Positions 35,826-48,175 are shown, numbered from the stretch's first letter. The stretch: DNA of 62,919 bases from Mnemiopsis leidyi (GCA_000226015.1 JH152687.1:11554-74472); one strand, 5' to 3'. The notes: a model not told the origin generated them from the letters alone. A program made the numbers and translations.

Positions 35826-38800
35826 ATGTTACTATTTTGCTTCATCTTTGTCGGAGGGTTTGTAAGATCCTCATCATCAATCCCAGCGGAAGTGTTGGCT
35901 GTGTTGGACAGTCAAATCAACAAGGTTTGAATTTTTAGTAAGTTAATTTTGCCCACTTTTTAAAGATTAAATTAATACTCTCAATTCGTTACGGCATAAT
36001 TTAGTTATGCCGTTCTGCATTTAGCTAATTGTTTCCCTATAAAAAAATTAGAAAACAACCCACCTTGCTCCTTCTTAAGCTACAATTTGTCCTGACATGC
36101 ACGCGACCAAGAATGATAACCGATCTTTTTTATGTGTGACGTGTGACGTGTGCAATACTGCTAAAGATGCCAATACTGTCTACTGTCAAGATTAAAAACA
36201 AAAGAATCGCAATAAAGTGGCGTCAAGATTGCTTCAAAAATCGTGATGAAAGCAGCTTTCGACGATGACATTATTAGTACACTAGTTCTGCTAACTAATC
36301 GATATCTAATCGACAATTTCACCATACATTTCTTGCAAGTTTGAAGTGATTTCAACGTTCATTACTTGATTGTCCACAAATAATTGGCCTCATCTTCCAA
36401 TTACACGTTTGTTTTCTCTAACGGTTTGTATCAAAGATGTGCCAACAAAGACTTCATAACTTAGTTGTTAGCCGAGATCATCCATCGAATTTAGTTTTGG
36501 AGAATGCCTGACGCAGGACGCTTCCCGTTACGCTGGTCAATAGGTCTGGTAGCCAATCGGCAACGTTTTTTATATCTTGATTCCTTCCAGAGGCTATTTC
36601 ACGATTTAAGTTGTGCTAATTTACATGACAATATCAAAGATGAAAACCCAAAAAGTGGCCAGCCCATTCATAAAACTATAAGGAAGTGTCTGATGACCTG
36701 ATGTCGGGTAAAGCAAGAAAAGAAGCAGGTTATATTCAACCATTATAGAACTTTCCGCTGTTAAACCTCGTGAACATTGAACAGTGCAGTGTCAACGCTG
36801 CGTCCATAGCACGACAACGTTCATAAATTCGAACAAATTAAATTCCAGCTAAACTCTGCACAGCTGAAGTAAACTCAAAGCAGATTCAATCATCAAACAA
36901 ATTATCGGTTTAGAATCTAGACAGTCTTTTCAGACCACTGCACCTAGAGTTCGGATGAACTCTGGAATTTCCCCCGGTGAGCGGCGAAATATAGTTTAAA
37001 AATTGGTTGCTATAAGTGTTGTAACTACGACATATTTGAGGCTGACCAAGTTTGTATAACCAGCAAACCTCTCCAATTTCAACAGGAGATTTTCAACAAT
37101 TGAGTAGACCTGCTCAAAATTGACTATTCGACTATTCGTCATTCGAGCATTTATATAGATAACATAGATTATAGAAACACCACGATTATAGAAACACCAC
37201 GTCTCCCTGAAGACACTGACACTCCCCGTTCTCCTGCAGGTTGTACGATGTCACGGTCTAGCAGGACTCAGTCTAACTGTGGTAAAGGACGGGGAGACCC
37301 TGTTTCACAGTGGGTATGGCCACGCTGACCTGACCACTAAGACCCCAGTCACTCCAGACACTCTGTACGCCATCGGATCTGTTTCCAAACAGTTCGCTAG
37401 TTTCTTGTTGGAGTATTACCAGGAGCGGGGACTGTTAGATCTGGTGCAGCCGCTCGCTCCACAGCTTGCCGAAATGAACCACGATTTCAAGATAACTGAT
37501 GGGTGCGCCAATTTTCATACTTTGTATTTTATATTTTTCATTTTCCCCTCCTGAAACAGCTTAACAAAACGCACTTACGTGAGAAGGTGTTGCCCTCCAA
37601 TTCTGGCTAACATATCCTGGATATCCAGTGAAGAGAACGAGGAGATGAATTTACAAGATCTGCTGAGTCACAGGACAGGGTTACCGAACTACATGGGTTT
37701 GGAGTTTCTGGGAAACGATACAAGGGAGCAACTCTTCCAAGATCTCCACTATAGCAAACAGGTTTTTGATTTTTGAATTTTTGAATTTTTGTAGCCATTG
37801 TTGGGTAGGTAATTTTCTTTTGAAACAAAAGTTTTCTGACGTCAGCTTTTCAATTTTCGGTGTATTTACACGTGGTTTACTTTTCTAAATTACTAAGATC
37901 GTAGTGGCTTAAATATATAAGTTGAACTAGTAAATGTTTTAAAGAAAAAAAAACGCGCAAATTAAGGCAATGAAATATGGAAAAGTTTTGATTAAAAGTT
38001 ACAAAACCACACAACGATTCAAGAATGCCAAGTGTTTCGTACTTTGTTTATTTCAGTATTTTGTTCCGTGTGGAACATGCAAGGCATGCATTTATGCAGA
38101 TTTTTAAGGGGCAGCAGGTTTTGCTTTAGGTCACGTCCACCATCCACGATGCCATAACGCTGGTGGTATTGGTGTAACCGTGTAACGTTGCCGTAGTAGT
38201 AGAAACAAGTTTATTTGGCTATAAAGATGTAAGACATTTCAGGGTAAACCGTTGCTCTAAAATGAGCAGATATTTTGGATACTATACAAAATGTTATCAC
38301 AAAATAATACTCTGATGAATATATAGCAATAGATACGTCCGCACGATTACAATACCCACAACGATACATCTTTGTCCAAAACTCCAAGCTCCAGCCCAAA
38401 CGTAAACTGTAAAGTAAGGCCCCTGCCGCCCGTTATCGGCAATCTATACACTAAAGTAGTAAAATTTAAAATTCTTGTTCAGGACATGAGACAACCATAC
38501 CGTCAGTCGTGGCATTACAACAACTGGCTGTACGCTGCGGCCGCCCGAATAGGCGAGATTATGTCAGGACGGAGTTTCGAAGATGATCTACAGAGTTTGG
38601 TCTACAATAAGCTGGGTATGGGGGCCGGAACTTTAAGTGACCGACACTATCTCAGCAGGAACCTTCAAAGGCTTGCTAAACCTTATGTTTTCGACCAGTC
38701 TGGAGTGAACCGAAATGTTGGAGACGCTATGTGGGTCAGGTTGGTCGAATTTGCACACTTTAATCCGAGATAATATGTTTTAATCTTCGCGTTTGGGGCC

Positions 38801-40954
38801 TGGTTATGTATGTGGTTACTCGTATCTACGTTGTTATAATTCCAGGCATTATCACGGGCTCGAAATAATATGCAGAATAATTCAGGTGATAAATGAACTC
38901 CTGGTGATAATTGAAATCCTGGTTCTTCGGTATTTACAAATCTATTTTTAGAAAAATGCCAACTTTAATGTCCCACCCTGCTCAGGACTTGGAACCCATC
39001 CATGACACCCGCTGGGGGTCTCCTAGCTTCTGGTCGAGACATGGCCAAGTGGATGAACCTGCTTCTCAGTGGTGGTGTCCTGAACTCTAGACAACGTCTC
39101 GTACGATCTCAGACAATCAACAATATGTTCCGAAAACTTAGTGACTATGACAGTAAGTGAGGCTAAAGTTTTATAGATTTATAAATACAGAGTTCGTGTT
39201 TATGGAGTGATCTTACAGTTTTCCTTGTTTTGACTATAGTCTGATTATTGATTTAATGACTGGTATTTCTGGGTGTCCGACCTCCTGCCCCAGAACATCG
39301 TGCCCCAGAGCACTTTAACCCAGTAATTTAGCCCCAGTGACGTCCTGATCGACAACAGACAACTTTGTTAGGGTTAGGGTTTGGGTTAGGGTTTGGGTTA
39401 GGGTTTGGGTTAGGGTCGCTGGGGCCAAATATGTGGAAAAAAATGTTGTGGGGCACGATGTTGTGGGGCAGGAGGACGGGAACCGTATTTCTGTTTTCAG
39501 ATTGGGCACGAACATTTAAAAAGTGGAGTTCAAATTGTGTAGGTTACGGAGAAGGATGGTTTCTCTTCACTTGTCCTCTAGGTTTGTTCATCTTAGCTTA
39601 TTTGCTAGGTATGTTTTTTTAACCCTCAAGTGTCGAGATTTTTATAATAATTAAAATTTATCGTTCTGAAACATGAAATAGGAGCTTTCAAGCAGAAAGT
39701 ATACTCAGAGTTTATCTCGCAGATCACAACAACGCAGAGTACAGTCACACAGGGAACTTCTACAGTGTCCACTATTCAAAGATCAATCTTTATCCCGAAC
39801 AAAATCTCGGCATTTTCTACGCCTTTTCTGGCGGAAATTCGACGTTAAACAGACGTTTGTTTTCTGTAATCGATCTGCTTATCCTGGACTTGGTGCTGAA
39901 TGGACACCTCAATCCGCTCATAGAACGGGATGTTAACGCCGAATTGGAATCCTGGCCCGGTATGATTCTTTGTTCATTATAATGATTAAGCTTTTTGTAA
40001 AAATTGCTCTGTTTACCAAACTTTCAGTAAAGTTCACGATTTAATGTCTTTAATCAATTCATCCGTGAAGTTATTTTTCGAAAATTTGGTGGCTATAACG
40101 ATAAAAGTATGAATACTAATGACCGTAAGAGCTTGAAAAAGCCAAAAAATTTCGAAAATTGAATTCGTGGAACATGAACTTTTATCTAATCAAATGTGAG
40201 CAATTCCATTAACATAATTTATCAAATTCCAGCTGCTCATAGGGTTGATAATCTAACAACATTAAGTTACATATTAAAGTAGTTGGCTCTCAATCAATAA
40301 ACGTGAAATTCATTCAGGCGAAACATTGCAACGTGCCTCACTAAAATGACCAACAATTTTATTGAATACGATCCTAATTCCAACAGATTATCGGAACAAA
40401 AATCGGTTGGCTAGGACTTTAGAATTATAAATCTTCTAAAGCGGCCGAAAATAAAATAAAAACAGGATTTTCTTTCAATATTCATTTTAAAAGGTTCTGA
40501 ACAATATCTGTCAAAAATCCTGATGTAGGCACGAGCTGTTACAGGTTCTAAACGTTTGCATACCAATGGACCACTGACTGGCAAATTTTACCCAGGTTGC
40601 CAGACCAATGACTTCCCCAACAATCTACTCCGCTCCAACAGACCGTCTCAACAACAGTCACTTGGCGGACATGTTACTGATCAGGATGGTTCCAATCTCC
40701 TCCGCTCCCACCCAAGTATCAGACCCCCACTTTTTGCCAGTTATCTTGGGGAATTCAGACACCCTTTTTTGGGGACAGCCGAGCTCCGATACGACGACGA
40801 GCAGAATCCTCGACTCGTGCTAAATAACAAGTGGACATCACGTGTGTATGTAGACTCGGAGAACTACGGGAAACTACTAAATGTGACGGGTCACGACCGT
40901 CTTGTCCTCCACTGTTTCTTCGACAACATTCCTTGGCTACCTGACCACAGTCGG
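35826..40954 (+). CDS. LACTB-like serine beta-lactamase-family hydrolase, 7 exons seen, 3' end in gap
   Basis: Exons 35826-35924, 37240-37502, 37560-37761, 38483-38730, 38986-39152, 39696-39959 and 40596-40954 join in phase to 534 codons without a stop. Exon 1 gives a signal peptide (MLLFCFIFVGGFV) and a helix ending DSQINK. The beta-lactamase / penicillin-binding fold follows: GLAGLSLTVVKDG, then the catalytic SVSK (Ser80, Lys83), LLSHRTGLPNY, the Tyr-x-Asn motif in WHYNNW (Tyr200, Asn202), PAGGLLASGRDMAKW and the third motif HTG (344-346), in place of bacterial KTG. A C-terminal domain with YLGEFRHPFLGTAEL matches the region found after the catalytic domain in LACTB-type proteins. These act as serine peptidases or esterases. 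Secretion is inferred from the signal peptide. A final exon may lie in the gap after 41080. Confidence 0.88.
39275..39480. repeat. Foldback element carrying telomere-like repeats
   Basis: Inverted arms of about 60-65 bp (39275-39341 and 39417-39480, sharing CCTCCTGCCCC and ACATCGTGCCCCA) flank a core. At 39367-39416 the core holds four alternating units of GGGTTAGGGTTT. It sits in the intron between exons 5 and 6 of the LACTB-like gene. It is interstitial, not a chromosome end. Confidence 0.8.
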
Positions 40955-41079
40955 GTAAGTTCATCTCACATTCAAACTCCGGTTATACTACCTGACCACA
41001 GTCGGGTAAGTTCATCTCACATTCAAACTCCGGTTATACTACCTGACCACAGTCGGGTAAGTTCATCTCACATTCAAAC
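40937..41079 (+). repeat. 51-bp tandem repeat spanning an exon end and its splice donor
   Basis: Units start near 40938, 40989 and 41040 and are identical as far as they can be read. Each contains the last codons of LACTB exon 7 (DHSR), the donor CGG|GTAAGT and the start of the intron. The third copy is cut by the run of N, so the copy number is unknown and the array probably caused the gap. 51 is a multiple of three, so the frame stays open through all copies. Confidence 0.9.
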
Positions 41080-42035
41080 NNNNNNNNNNNNNNNNNNNNN
41101 NNNNNNNNNNNNNNNNNNNNNNNNNNNNNNNNNNNNNNNNNNNNNNNNNNNNNNNNNNNNNNNNNNNNNNNNNNNNNNNNNNNNNNNNNNNNNNNNNNNN
41201 NNNNNNNNNNNNNNNNNNNNNNNNNNNNNNNNNNNNNNNNNNNNNNNNNNNNNNNNNNNNNNNNNNNNNNNNNNNNNNNNNNNNNNNNNNNNNNNNNNNN
41301 NNNNNNNNNNNNNNNNNNNNNNNNNNNNNNNNNNNNNNNNNNNNNNNNNNNNNNNNNNNNNNNNNNNNNNNNNNNNNNNNNNNNNNNNNNNNNNNNNNNN
41401 NNNNNNNNNNNNNNNNNNNNNNNNNNNNNNNNNNNNNNNNNNNNNNNNNNNNNNNNNNNNNNNNNNNNNNNNNNNNNNNNNNNNNNNNNNNNNNNNNNNN
41501 NNNNNNNNNNNNNNNNNNNNNNNNNNNNNNNNNNNNNNNNNNNNNNNNNNNNNNNNNNNNNNNNNNNNNNNNNNNNNNNNNNNNNNNNNNNNNNNNNNNN
41601 NNNNNNNNNNNNNNNNNNNNNNNNNNNNNNNNNNNNNNNNNNNNNNNNNNNNNNNNNNNNNNNNNNNNNNNNNNNNNNNNNNNNNNNNNNNNNNNNNNNN
41701 NNNNNNNNNNNNNNNNNNNNNNNNNNNNNNNNNNNNNNNNNNNNNNNNNNNNNNNNNNNNNNNNNNNNNNNNNNNNNNNNNNNNNNNNNNNNNNNNNNNN
41801 NNNNNNNNNNNNNNNNNNNNNNNNNNNNNNNNNNNNNNNNNNNNNNNNNNNNNNNNNNNNNNNNNNNNNNNNNNNNNNNNNNNNNNNNNNNNNNNNNNNN
41901 NNNNNNNNNNNNNNNNNNNNNNNNNNNNNNNNNNNNNNNNNNNNNNNNNNNNNNNNNNNNNNNNNNNNNNNNNNNNNNNNNNNNNNNNNNNNNNNNNNNN
42001 NNNNNNNNNNNNNNNNNNNNNNNNNNNNNNNNNNN
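41080..42035. other. Assembly gap (956 N)
   Basis: A run of N separates the LACTB-like gene from the repeat island. It begins inside the 51-bp tandem array. Confidence 1.
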
Positions 42036-42388
42036 TATTGGAACTAAATTAAGTCATTAAGTACTGAAACTAGTCACTTAGCACCGGATATCAATATTGC
42101 AGATAGGCCCTTCCGATTATACATTCCATAATTTCTCATTTGGTTGGATTCAGTTAAAAAGTGGTTTACTTATTTTTGGCACACAGTTTAGATGCCCATA
42201 AGTCCCAAAATACTGAAGTTAGGAACATCATGCTTTCGAAATATGGTAGATTGATCCTTTTGCTGTAACCTAAGAGTATTCAAGTAGTAGCACTTTAAGA
42301 GTGTCTATGACTTTTCCTTGTTAAAGGCACCTGACTTTAAAAAAAGGCCAAATCAGCAAAAACGACCACTTAAAAAAAACGTGTCCTA

Positions 42389-42763
42389 AACCCTTTTCTC
42401 GCGAATACGATTTTTTCAGTTCTTATCATATGAGCGAGATATTTTGATTTTCATTGAATTTAATCATTTATATATCGGTATTCTTATACTAATAGAAGTA
42501 TTATGGGCACAAATAACCCTCGCGGCCAGCGGCATTAAGCCATCAGTAATTAAATTGTAGATTGATAATGATAACCTACTGTGTAGTAGTTGTACAGCTG
42601 TCGCAGCCATCACGCATTTCAGGCGTGGCAGTTGTATGGCAGGGCGCACCCTCAACCCTACCGAAATTTTATTATCGCTTCGAATGAGGATCGGAACAAA
42701 TCAGACAAATCGGCGGTTAATGTCAGTACAACAATGTCCACTCGTCCAGATTGCTCTAGCCAG
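42389..42763. repeat. GC-rich dispersed repeat, copy I core
   Basis: This 375-bp block, starting AACCCTTTTCTCGCGAATAC, is nearly identical to 45422-45799. Homology to copy II then continues in a mosaic way to about 43600 (ACCGGGCGCTGCATGGCTCA, and the foldback block ATGTCTGGTCC). No transposase-like protein is visible in either copy. Confidence 0.9.
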
Positions 42764-42851
42764 TCAACGGGCGATGCGCGTCTAGAATTTCGCCAGGCCA
42801 GAAATGCGTGACAGCGCGTGATGGCCGCGACAGTAGGTTATCAACCTACAA
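42764..42851 (+). mobile_element. 88-bp mobile module, filled site
   Basis: The module runs from TCAACGGGCG to AACCTACAA. It is flanked by direct repeats TCTAGCCAG at 42755-42763 and 42852-42860. Copy II of the host repeat has a single TCTAGCCAG at 45791-45799 and no module, so this is an occupied and empty site pair. Near its 3' end is a stem-loop GTAGGTT-ATC-AACCTAC. It has no coding capacity and no long terminal inverted repeats. Confidence 0.82.
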
Positions 42852-43329
42852 TCTAGCCAGAGGCAGCGGGGCTAGGCAATTGTCGCGGTGATACCCGACT
42901 CACGCAGCTAAAGCTGAACGCTTCGTTAGAACGGTAGACGGATAGAACGGTACTGGTAGACGGATATAATCTCGTCAACTAGGCAACGTCTAGCAAGAGA
43001 GTCGGGTGTGTATGTTGTATGTTTTTGTGACAAGTGGACGCGAGAGTATAGGTAAAATTAAATTAAGATTACCGGGCGCTGCATGGCTCAAGCTTATGCT
43101 AGACGTTGCCTAAAAGACCCGCTGCAGCGAAATAGGTCAAACCGTAAATTGACAAGATGATATCCGTCTAACGTTCTAACGAAACTGGAAACGTCAGGAG
43201 AGCAGCAAAGCAAACTGCACTGCGAGCCGCGCGCGGGTCGGGTAACACCTCGACAAACCGTAAAACAATCTAGCCTGGCCTCACGTTATGCAGACCGTTT
43301 CCAAGACCCGGCCCAAGTTGTAGGTTGAT

Positions 43330-43531
43330 TCAACGGGCGATGCGCGTCCAGAATTTCTTCGAAAGGCCAGAAATGCGTAAGAGCGCGTGATGGCCGCGAC
43401 AGTAGGTTATCAACCTACAATAGGTTGATAACCTAATGTCGCGGCCATTATGATATTCACGTGCTCTTACGCATGTCTGGTCCTGTGACAGGCCGGACCA
43501 GACATCAAAACGATGCGCATCGCCCGCGTAA
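43330..43531. mobile_element. Two 88-bp-type modules tail to tail
   Basis: 43330-43420 is a forward copy (TCAACGGGCG to AACCTACAA, 91 bp). 43421-43531 is a reverse, more diverged copy. Their hairpin ends abut and give a near-perfect palindrome around TAGGTTATCAACCTACAA. The reverse copy contains an inverted repeat ATGTCTGGTCC / GGACCAGACAT. Confidence 0.78.
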
Positions 43532-43619
43532 AGTTTTCAAGTTAAATAAAATTCTATTGTATATTGACAACGGCGGCTGATACGCAGCTAAATTAGTTGC
43601 TAAACACGTATATCACTGT

Positions 43620-44240
43620 GCGAGCTTAGCGCAGGTTCTCTCGATAAGGGACTCTTCAAGGTCCTGTGATAAGGGACTCTCCAAGATCCTTGAAGGTCGA
43701 GCAGACTCTCTCAATAGGAGACTCATCCTTAAGAGAGTTCCTGACTAGGGCCAAAATGTCCTGAGAGGGACCTGCTCCAAGGTCCTGCCAGTTCTCTCTA
43801 TGCGTAGCTGTAAGTTTATTACTGCAAACAAGGTCCACCATGAGTTGAGGATATTTCTCCTGTTGCTATGTGATTCTAGGACGGGTCTAAGCTTGCTCCA
43901 TTAGCTCAGTTCATGACTGTGGTTCACTGTCTAATAGCAAGATTAATTTTAGACTACCACTGGTAATCTACATAGATGAGATAGCGTGACTATTGTTGAT
44001 AATCAGCTGTTCAGGGAATTTACCTACCGCTGGTAATTAACTGTTTCTGGAAGTGTTGACTACCGCTGGTAATCAGCTTAGAGAGCAGAACTACGGCTGG
44101 TAATTTGCTCTCTAAATAAGGATACATACCAGGTTGGTCAAACATGCTATATGATCCAGGGATCACATTTCCTTGTGTTTGAATAACAGATTGCTGGATC
44201 ACATTTCCTTGTGTTTGAAGACCGAATTACAATTTAGTCG
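43620..44240 (-). other. Possible decayed coding stretch with internal repeats
   Basis: Two open frames on the - strand (44020-44202 and 43656-43841) contain repeated peptides (LITSG from four copies of a TACCRCTGGTAAT motif; QTQGNVI from two copies of an ATCACATTTCC block). The compositional bias suggests a low-complexity protein or transposon remnant. I recognise no family. Confidence 0.25.
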
Positions 44241-44339
44241 TGATGAGCAGATTGCTTGGGGATTGATCTACTTTGCGGGGTGCTACCATGTTTGGTATCT
44301 CATGTAGAATTTCACACAAACATCCAGTGAGGTGAACCT

Positions 44340-44546
44340 TTCAATTTCACCCCAAAATTGAACGAAATAATAAAAATTTAAAAATTTAAAAATTATATCT
44401 TTATATCTATAATTATATCTATAAGATGAAAAAAATTATATCTTATATCTATAAAAAATTTTGAGATATAATTGCCAACCCTAGGTTATATAATATGGCT
44501 ATCGCTTTTGTACGATAGTTAATTTCTATCGCTAAAAGCGATAGCC
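44340..44546. repeat. AT-rich low complexity followed by a hairpin
   Basis: 44340-44470 is a run of TTATATCTATAA-like repeats. 44497-44546 is an inverted repeat with GGCTATCGCTTTT and AAAAGCGATAGCC arms. Confidence 0.7.
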
Positions 44547-45421
44547 GTATAGCTATCTACTCTGATAATTATAAGTTTCTAATAGTAGTATCTATTTGGC
44601 CTGTGTATTAGTGATTTTTCCTCTTTCTAAAGGGACAAGTGTTGCCCCATGTAGAGACTACCCTATTTATATTGTCGAAGTGTTACCCGACTCGCGCGGA
44701 TATCATCTCGTCAATATTCATTGAAACTTTTCTGTCTATTTGTTGTTGGACTTTTAAATCTGATGAAATTCGAGTTTTAGCTTTTCTAAAATAGTTCTGA
44801 CGATATAAGTTACTTCTAAACAAGACCGTTCTTTTTGCTTTTGTGTACCATTTTCTTGATTTCTTTAAGTTTGCGCTCACTTTGTTATCTTTAACTTTGA
44901 CACCTTTTTGACTTCAGGACGACTATAATAACGAAATGGAGATCACAATCGAAAGACCGGTCTCGCCCAAATCAGAAGTGCAGAAGTTAACTATCAGCAA
45001 ATGGCTAAAATATTCTTTAAATGCAGTTACATTTTCACGAGTCAAGGACTGAATAATTCAGATGAAACTGAAAGTAAATTACTCTCCAAATCCAATACAT
45101 GAATTTCGATGATTTTTATTTTGTTTCTTATTTGTGATGGATACAAGTTGATATATTTTCACTGTCAAATGAAAGGAAGAACTAAATTGCTAAGTCAAGT
45201 GTGGACACTCGTTAGGTACTCAGATGAGTGAGTGCTGAAGCGAAGTTGAGTCAGGAACTGTTGTCAATGTCATTTGTAATATTTTACAATGTTAGACTTA
45301 TAGTTATATGTGGTAGCTTCATGTTTTACCTTTTTAAAAGTTGAACTTAGTGATTTTGAAGGTGAATTGGTTGCTATTTTATCGTGTAAGTGTGCAACAC
45401 TGTAAAATGTAAGTGTAAATG

Positions 45422-45799
45422 AACCCTTTTCTCGCGAATACGATTTTTTCAGTTCTTATCATATGAGCGAGATATTTTGATTTTCATTGAATTTAATCAT
45501 TTATATATCGGTATTCTTATACTAATAGAAGTATTATGGGCACAAATAGCCCTCGCGGCCAGCGGCATTAAGCCATCAGTAATTAAATTGTAGATTGATA
45601 ATGATAACCTACTGTGTAGTAGTTGTACTGTCGCAGCCATCACGCATTTCAGGCGTGGCAGTTGTATGGCAGGGCGCACCCTCACACCTCACCCTACCGA
45701 CATTTTATTATCGCTTCGAATGAGGATCGGAAAAAACCAAACAAATCGCCGGTTAATGTCAGTACAACAGTGTCCACTCGTCCAGATTGCTCTAGCCAG
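45422..45799. repeat. GC-rich dispersed repeat, copy II core (empty site)
   Basis: Near-identical partner of 42389-42763. It ends in the single TCTAGCCAG that marks the unoccupied insertion site of the 88-bp module. Mosaic homology to copy I continues to about 46450. Confidence 0.9.
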
Positions 45800-45811
45800 A
45801 AGCAGCGGGGC

Positions 45812-45905
45812 TTGTAGGTTGATAACCTACTGTCGCGGCCATCACGCGCTGTCACGCATGTCTGGCCTGACGACGAAGAAATTCTAGACGCGCATCGCCC
45901 GTTGA
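45812..45905 (-). mobile_element. 88-bp-type module, reverse copy
   Basis: It starts TTGTAGGTTGATAACC and ends CGCCCGTTGA, the exact inverse termini of the module at 42764-42851. Relative to copy I it replaces about 35 bp of host repeat, so no clean target-site duplication is seen here. Confidence 0.8.
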
Positions 45906-46373
45906 AGCTAAAGCTGAACGTTTCGTTAGAACGGTAGACGGATATATTCTCGTCAACTTTACCGGGCGATGCGCGGCTCTCTCTACGGCTCTCTCTGAGG
46001 TCCCCAGGCAACGTCAACTAGGCAACGTCTAGCAAGAGAGTCGGGTGTGTATGTTGTATGTTTTTGTGACAAGTGGACGCGAGAGTATAGGTAAAATTAA
46101 ATTAAGATTACCGGGCGCTGCATGGCTCAAGCTTTTGCTAGAGGTTGCCTAAAAGACCCGCTGCAGCGAAATAGGTCAAACCGTAAAACAATCTAGCCTG
46201 GCCTCACCGTCACGTTATGAAGACCGTTTCCAAGACCCAAATTGATATTCACGTGCTCTTACGCATGTCTGGTCCGGTGACAGGCCGGACCAGACATGAT
46301 ATGCGCATCGCCCGCGTAAAGTTTTCAAGTTAAATGAAATTCTATTTATATTGACAACGATAGGTTCACCTAA

Positions 46374-46995
46374 CCAGGTGCGTACGCCGCGCGCGGCGGC
46401 TTATAGTGATACGCAGCTAAATTAATTGCTAGACGCGCATCCCTGTGCGAGCTTAGCGCGAAATAAAGACGGACGCGCGACGCAAAAGTTCACACACATA
46501 ATTAATAAGCATCCCAATAGGGCTTGCTACACGTTGCATAGCCCTGCTGCCGCGAGACAAAATAGGGCCAGGGCGCGAGCCACAGGACTATGCTTGACGA
46601 AATGATATCCGTCTAGTTGCGTGAGTCAGGTATCACCGCGACAAACACTTTCTAGCTCCAGTTTGTCTGACTTTGTCCGATCCTCATTCGAAGCGAATGG
46701 GAATAAAATGACAGCAGACAGGAGGGTGCGCGCTGCCTACAAGCTCTTGTGCAAAATTATAACGGGCGATGCGCGTTTAGAAATGCGTGCGAGCGCCGCG
46801 CGCCTGCAGATGGCTGCGACAAAGGTTATCGACCTACAAGTACAAAGTACGAATGACAAAAAGATTTTAAAATTGTTGTCCCCAATGCAGATCTATCAAA
46901 AATTTTTTGCTGTAACCAGAGCCCTTTTCCGCGCTTCGCGCGCGCCACCAGAGGTAGCAGCCACCGCGCGCGGCGTTAGCACCTGGTTAGGTTAA
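46374..46995. repeat. Inverted repeat around a GC-rich segment, with a diverged module
   Basis: CCTAACCAGGTGC with a CGCCGCGCGCGG tract near 46374-46402 recurs inverted at about 46957-46995. Between them, 46671-46706 is the inverse of 42660-42706. 46761-46839 is a shortened, diverged copy of the 88-bp module (AACGGGCGATGCGCG to GACCTACAA). Confidence 0.65.
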
Positions 46996-47697
46996 ATTAC
47001 TTAAGTAGGCCGAGCTCAGGAAAAGCATTTTATATCGATATTTGACGAGATGATATCCGTCTAACGTTCTAACGAAACGCGAGGAGAGCAGAAAACTGCG
47101 AGCCGCGCGCGGGTCGGGTAACACCTCGACAAATCGATATTAATTGATTGTATTACCGGGCGCTGCGCGACAACAAAGATTGAGGTCCCCATGGACCCCA
47201 TGCAATATAAATACACAATATTGATTGTACTGTAACATGCAAATAAAGTATTAATGTTATTGTTAAATACTACAGTGAATTATACATGAATAAATGATAT
47301 AGATAAAAATGCACCGAGACCAGAAGAAATAGACTGCTCTATAAAAATTAGGCCAAATACTGTACCAAATGACGGAAAACAAAACGTAGATTTGCCTGGC
47401 AAGCCAGGCCTACACAAGATGGCTCCATGGTTGGAATACATTGATATTTAAGTATTTTAATTAAGTAGATTCATTGAAACATTAAATAGGCAAATAGCAT
47501 AAGAATTTTATCCCAACCCCCTTCCCATAAACTAGACTGTAGACATACTAGAAATAAATGAACGGACTATAATACATTCTGAGCAGGTACCATTTTGAAG
47601 TTGGAAAACTGAAAAGTTAATGAAATGTTAAGTATATAAGCTTTACCTAGTACCTATACAAAAGGAAAGTTGGTTAGGTATGGAATTCCATATCTGC

Positions 47698-47853
47698 CTA
47701 AGATGGAGTTGACAGGGAGTCCCAAAGATGGGACTCTAATCTAGACCTTAATAATGGAGGACTTCCAATTTCACGCACTTCCAAGGGAATACAGTTCCAA
47801 ATACTATGAGTACGATAGAAAAAGGACTTTTCAAGTGTTTTGAAGCTATTTCT
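47698..47853 (-). mobile_element. LINE reverse transcriptase C-terminal fragment
   Basis: The - strand encodes SFFYRTHSIWNCIPLE and then SRLESHLWDSL before a stop. The pattern FxxRTxxxWNxLP followed by FKxxLxxHL is the standard C-terminus of CR1/Jockey-like non-LTR polyproteins. Only the tail is left. Confidence 0.75.
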
Positions 47854-47899
47854 ACATGGAGTGATAGAGCTTACTAGAGACATATGATCTAAGTGCGTG

Positions 47900-48120
47900 C
47901 TTCTTAAACGTGATGTGCCATCAAACCAACTTATTTATTTTATTACTTTTCTCTTTCCACCCTTATCCCTCAACATTCCTCTATGTTCGCTCTACTCCTC
48001 TCTCTTCACTCTCCTTTCCACTTATTTCTTTATGTTCATCCCTCCACTTCCCACTTTTCTTTCTCCACTTTCCTTTCCACTCTCTTCTCTCCATGTTCTT
48101 CTTTCCAAGTTCCACTCTAG
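47900..48120. repeat. C+T-rich low-complexity tract
   Basis: Strong pyrimidine bias on the + strand, with repeats of TTCCACTTTCC-like units. It separates two LINE fragments that lie in opposite orientations. Confidence 0.8.
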
Positions 48121-48175
48121 TCTTGAGGTCATCCTTTCTCTTGCAGATGATCTTAAGCTTGGTACTACATAGCAC

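Noticed and set aside
39367..39416. Chromosome end or telomere
   Set aside because: Only about four units, flanked on both sides by a gene intron and by the inverted arms of an element.
40556..42052. 498-codon + strand frame
   Set aside because: Most of it is translated N. The real part is LACTB exon 7 (40596-40954), and the bases before 40596 are intron.
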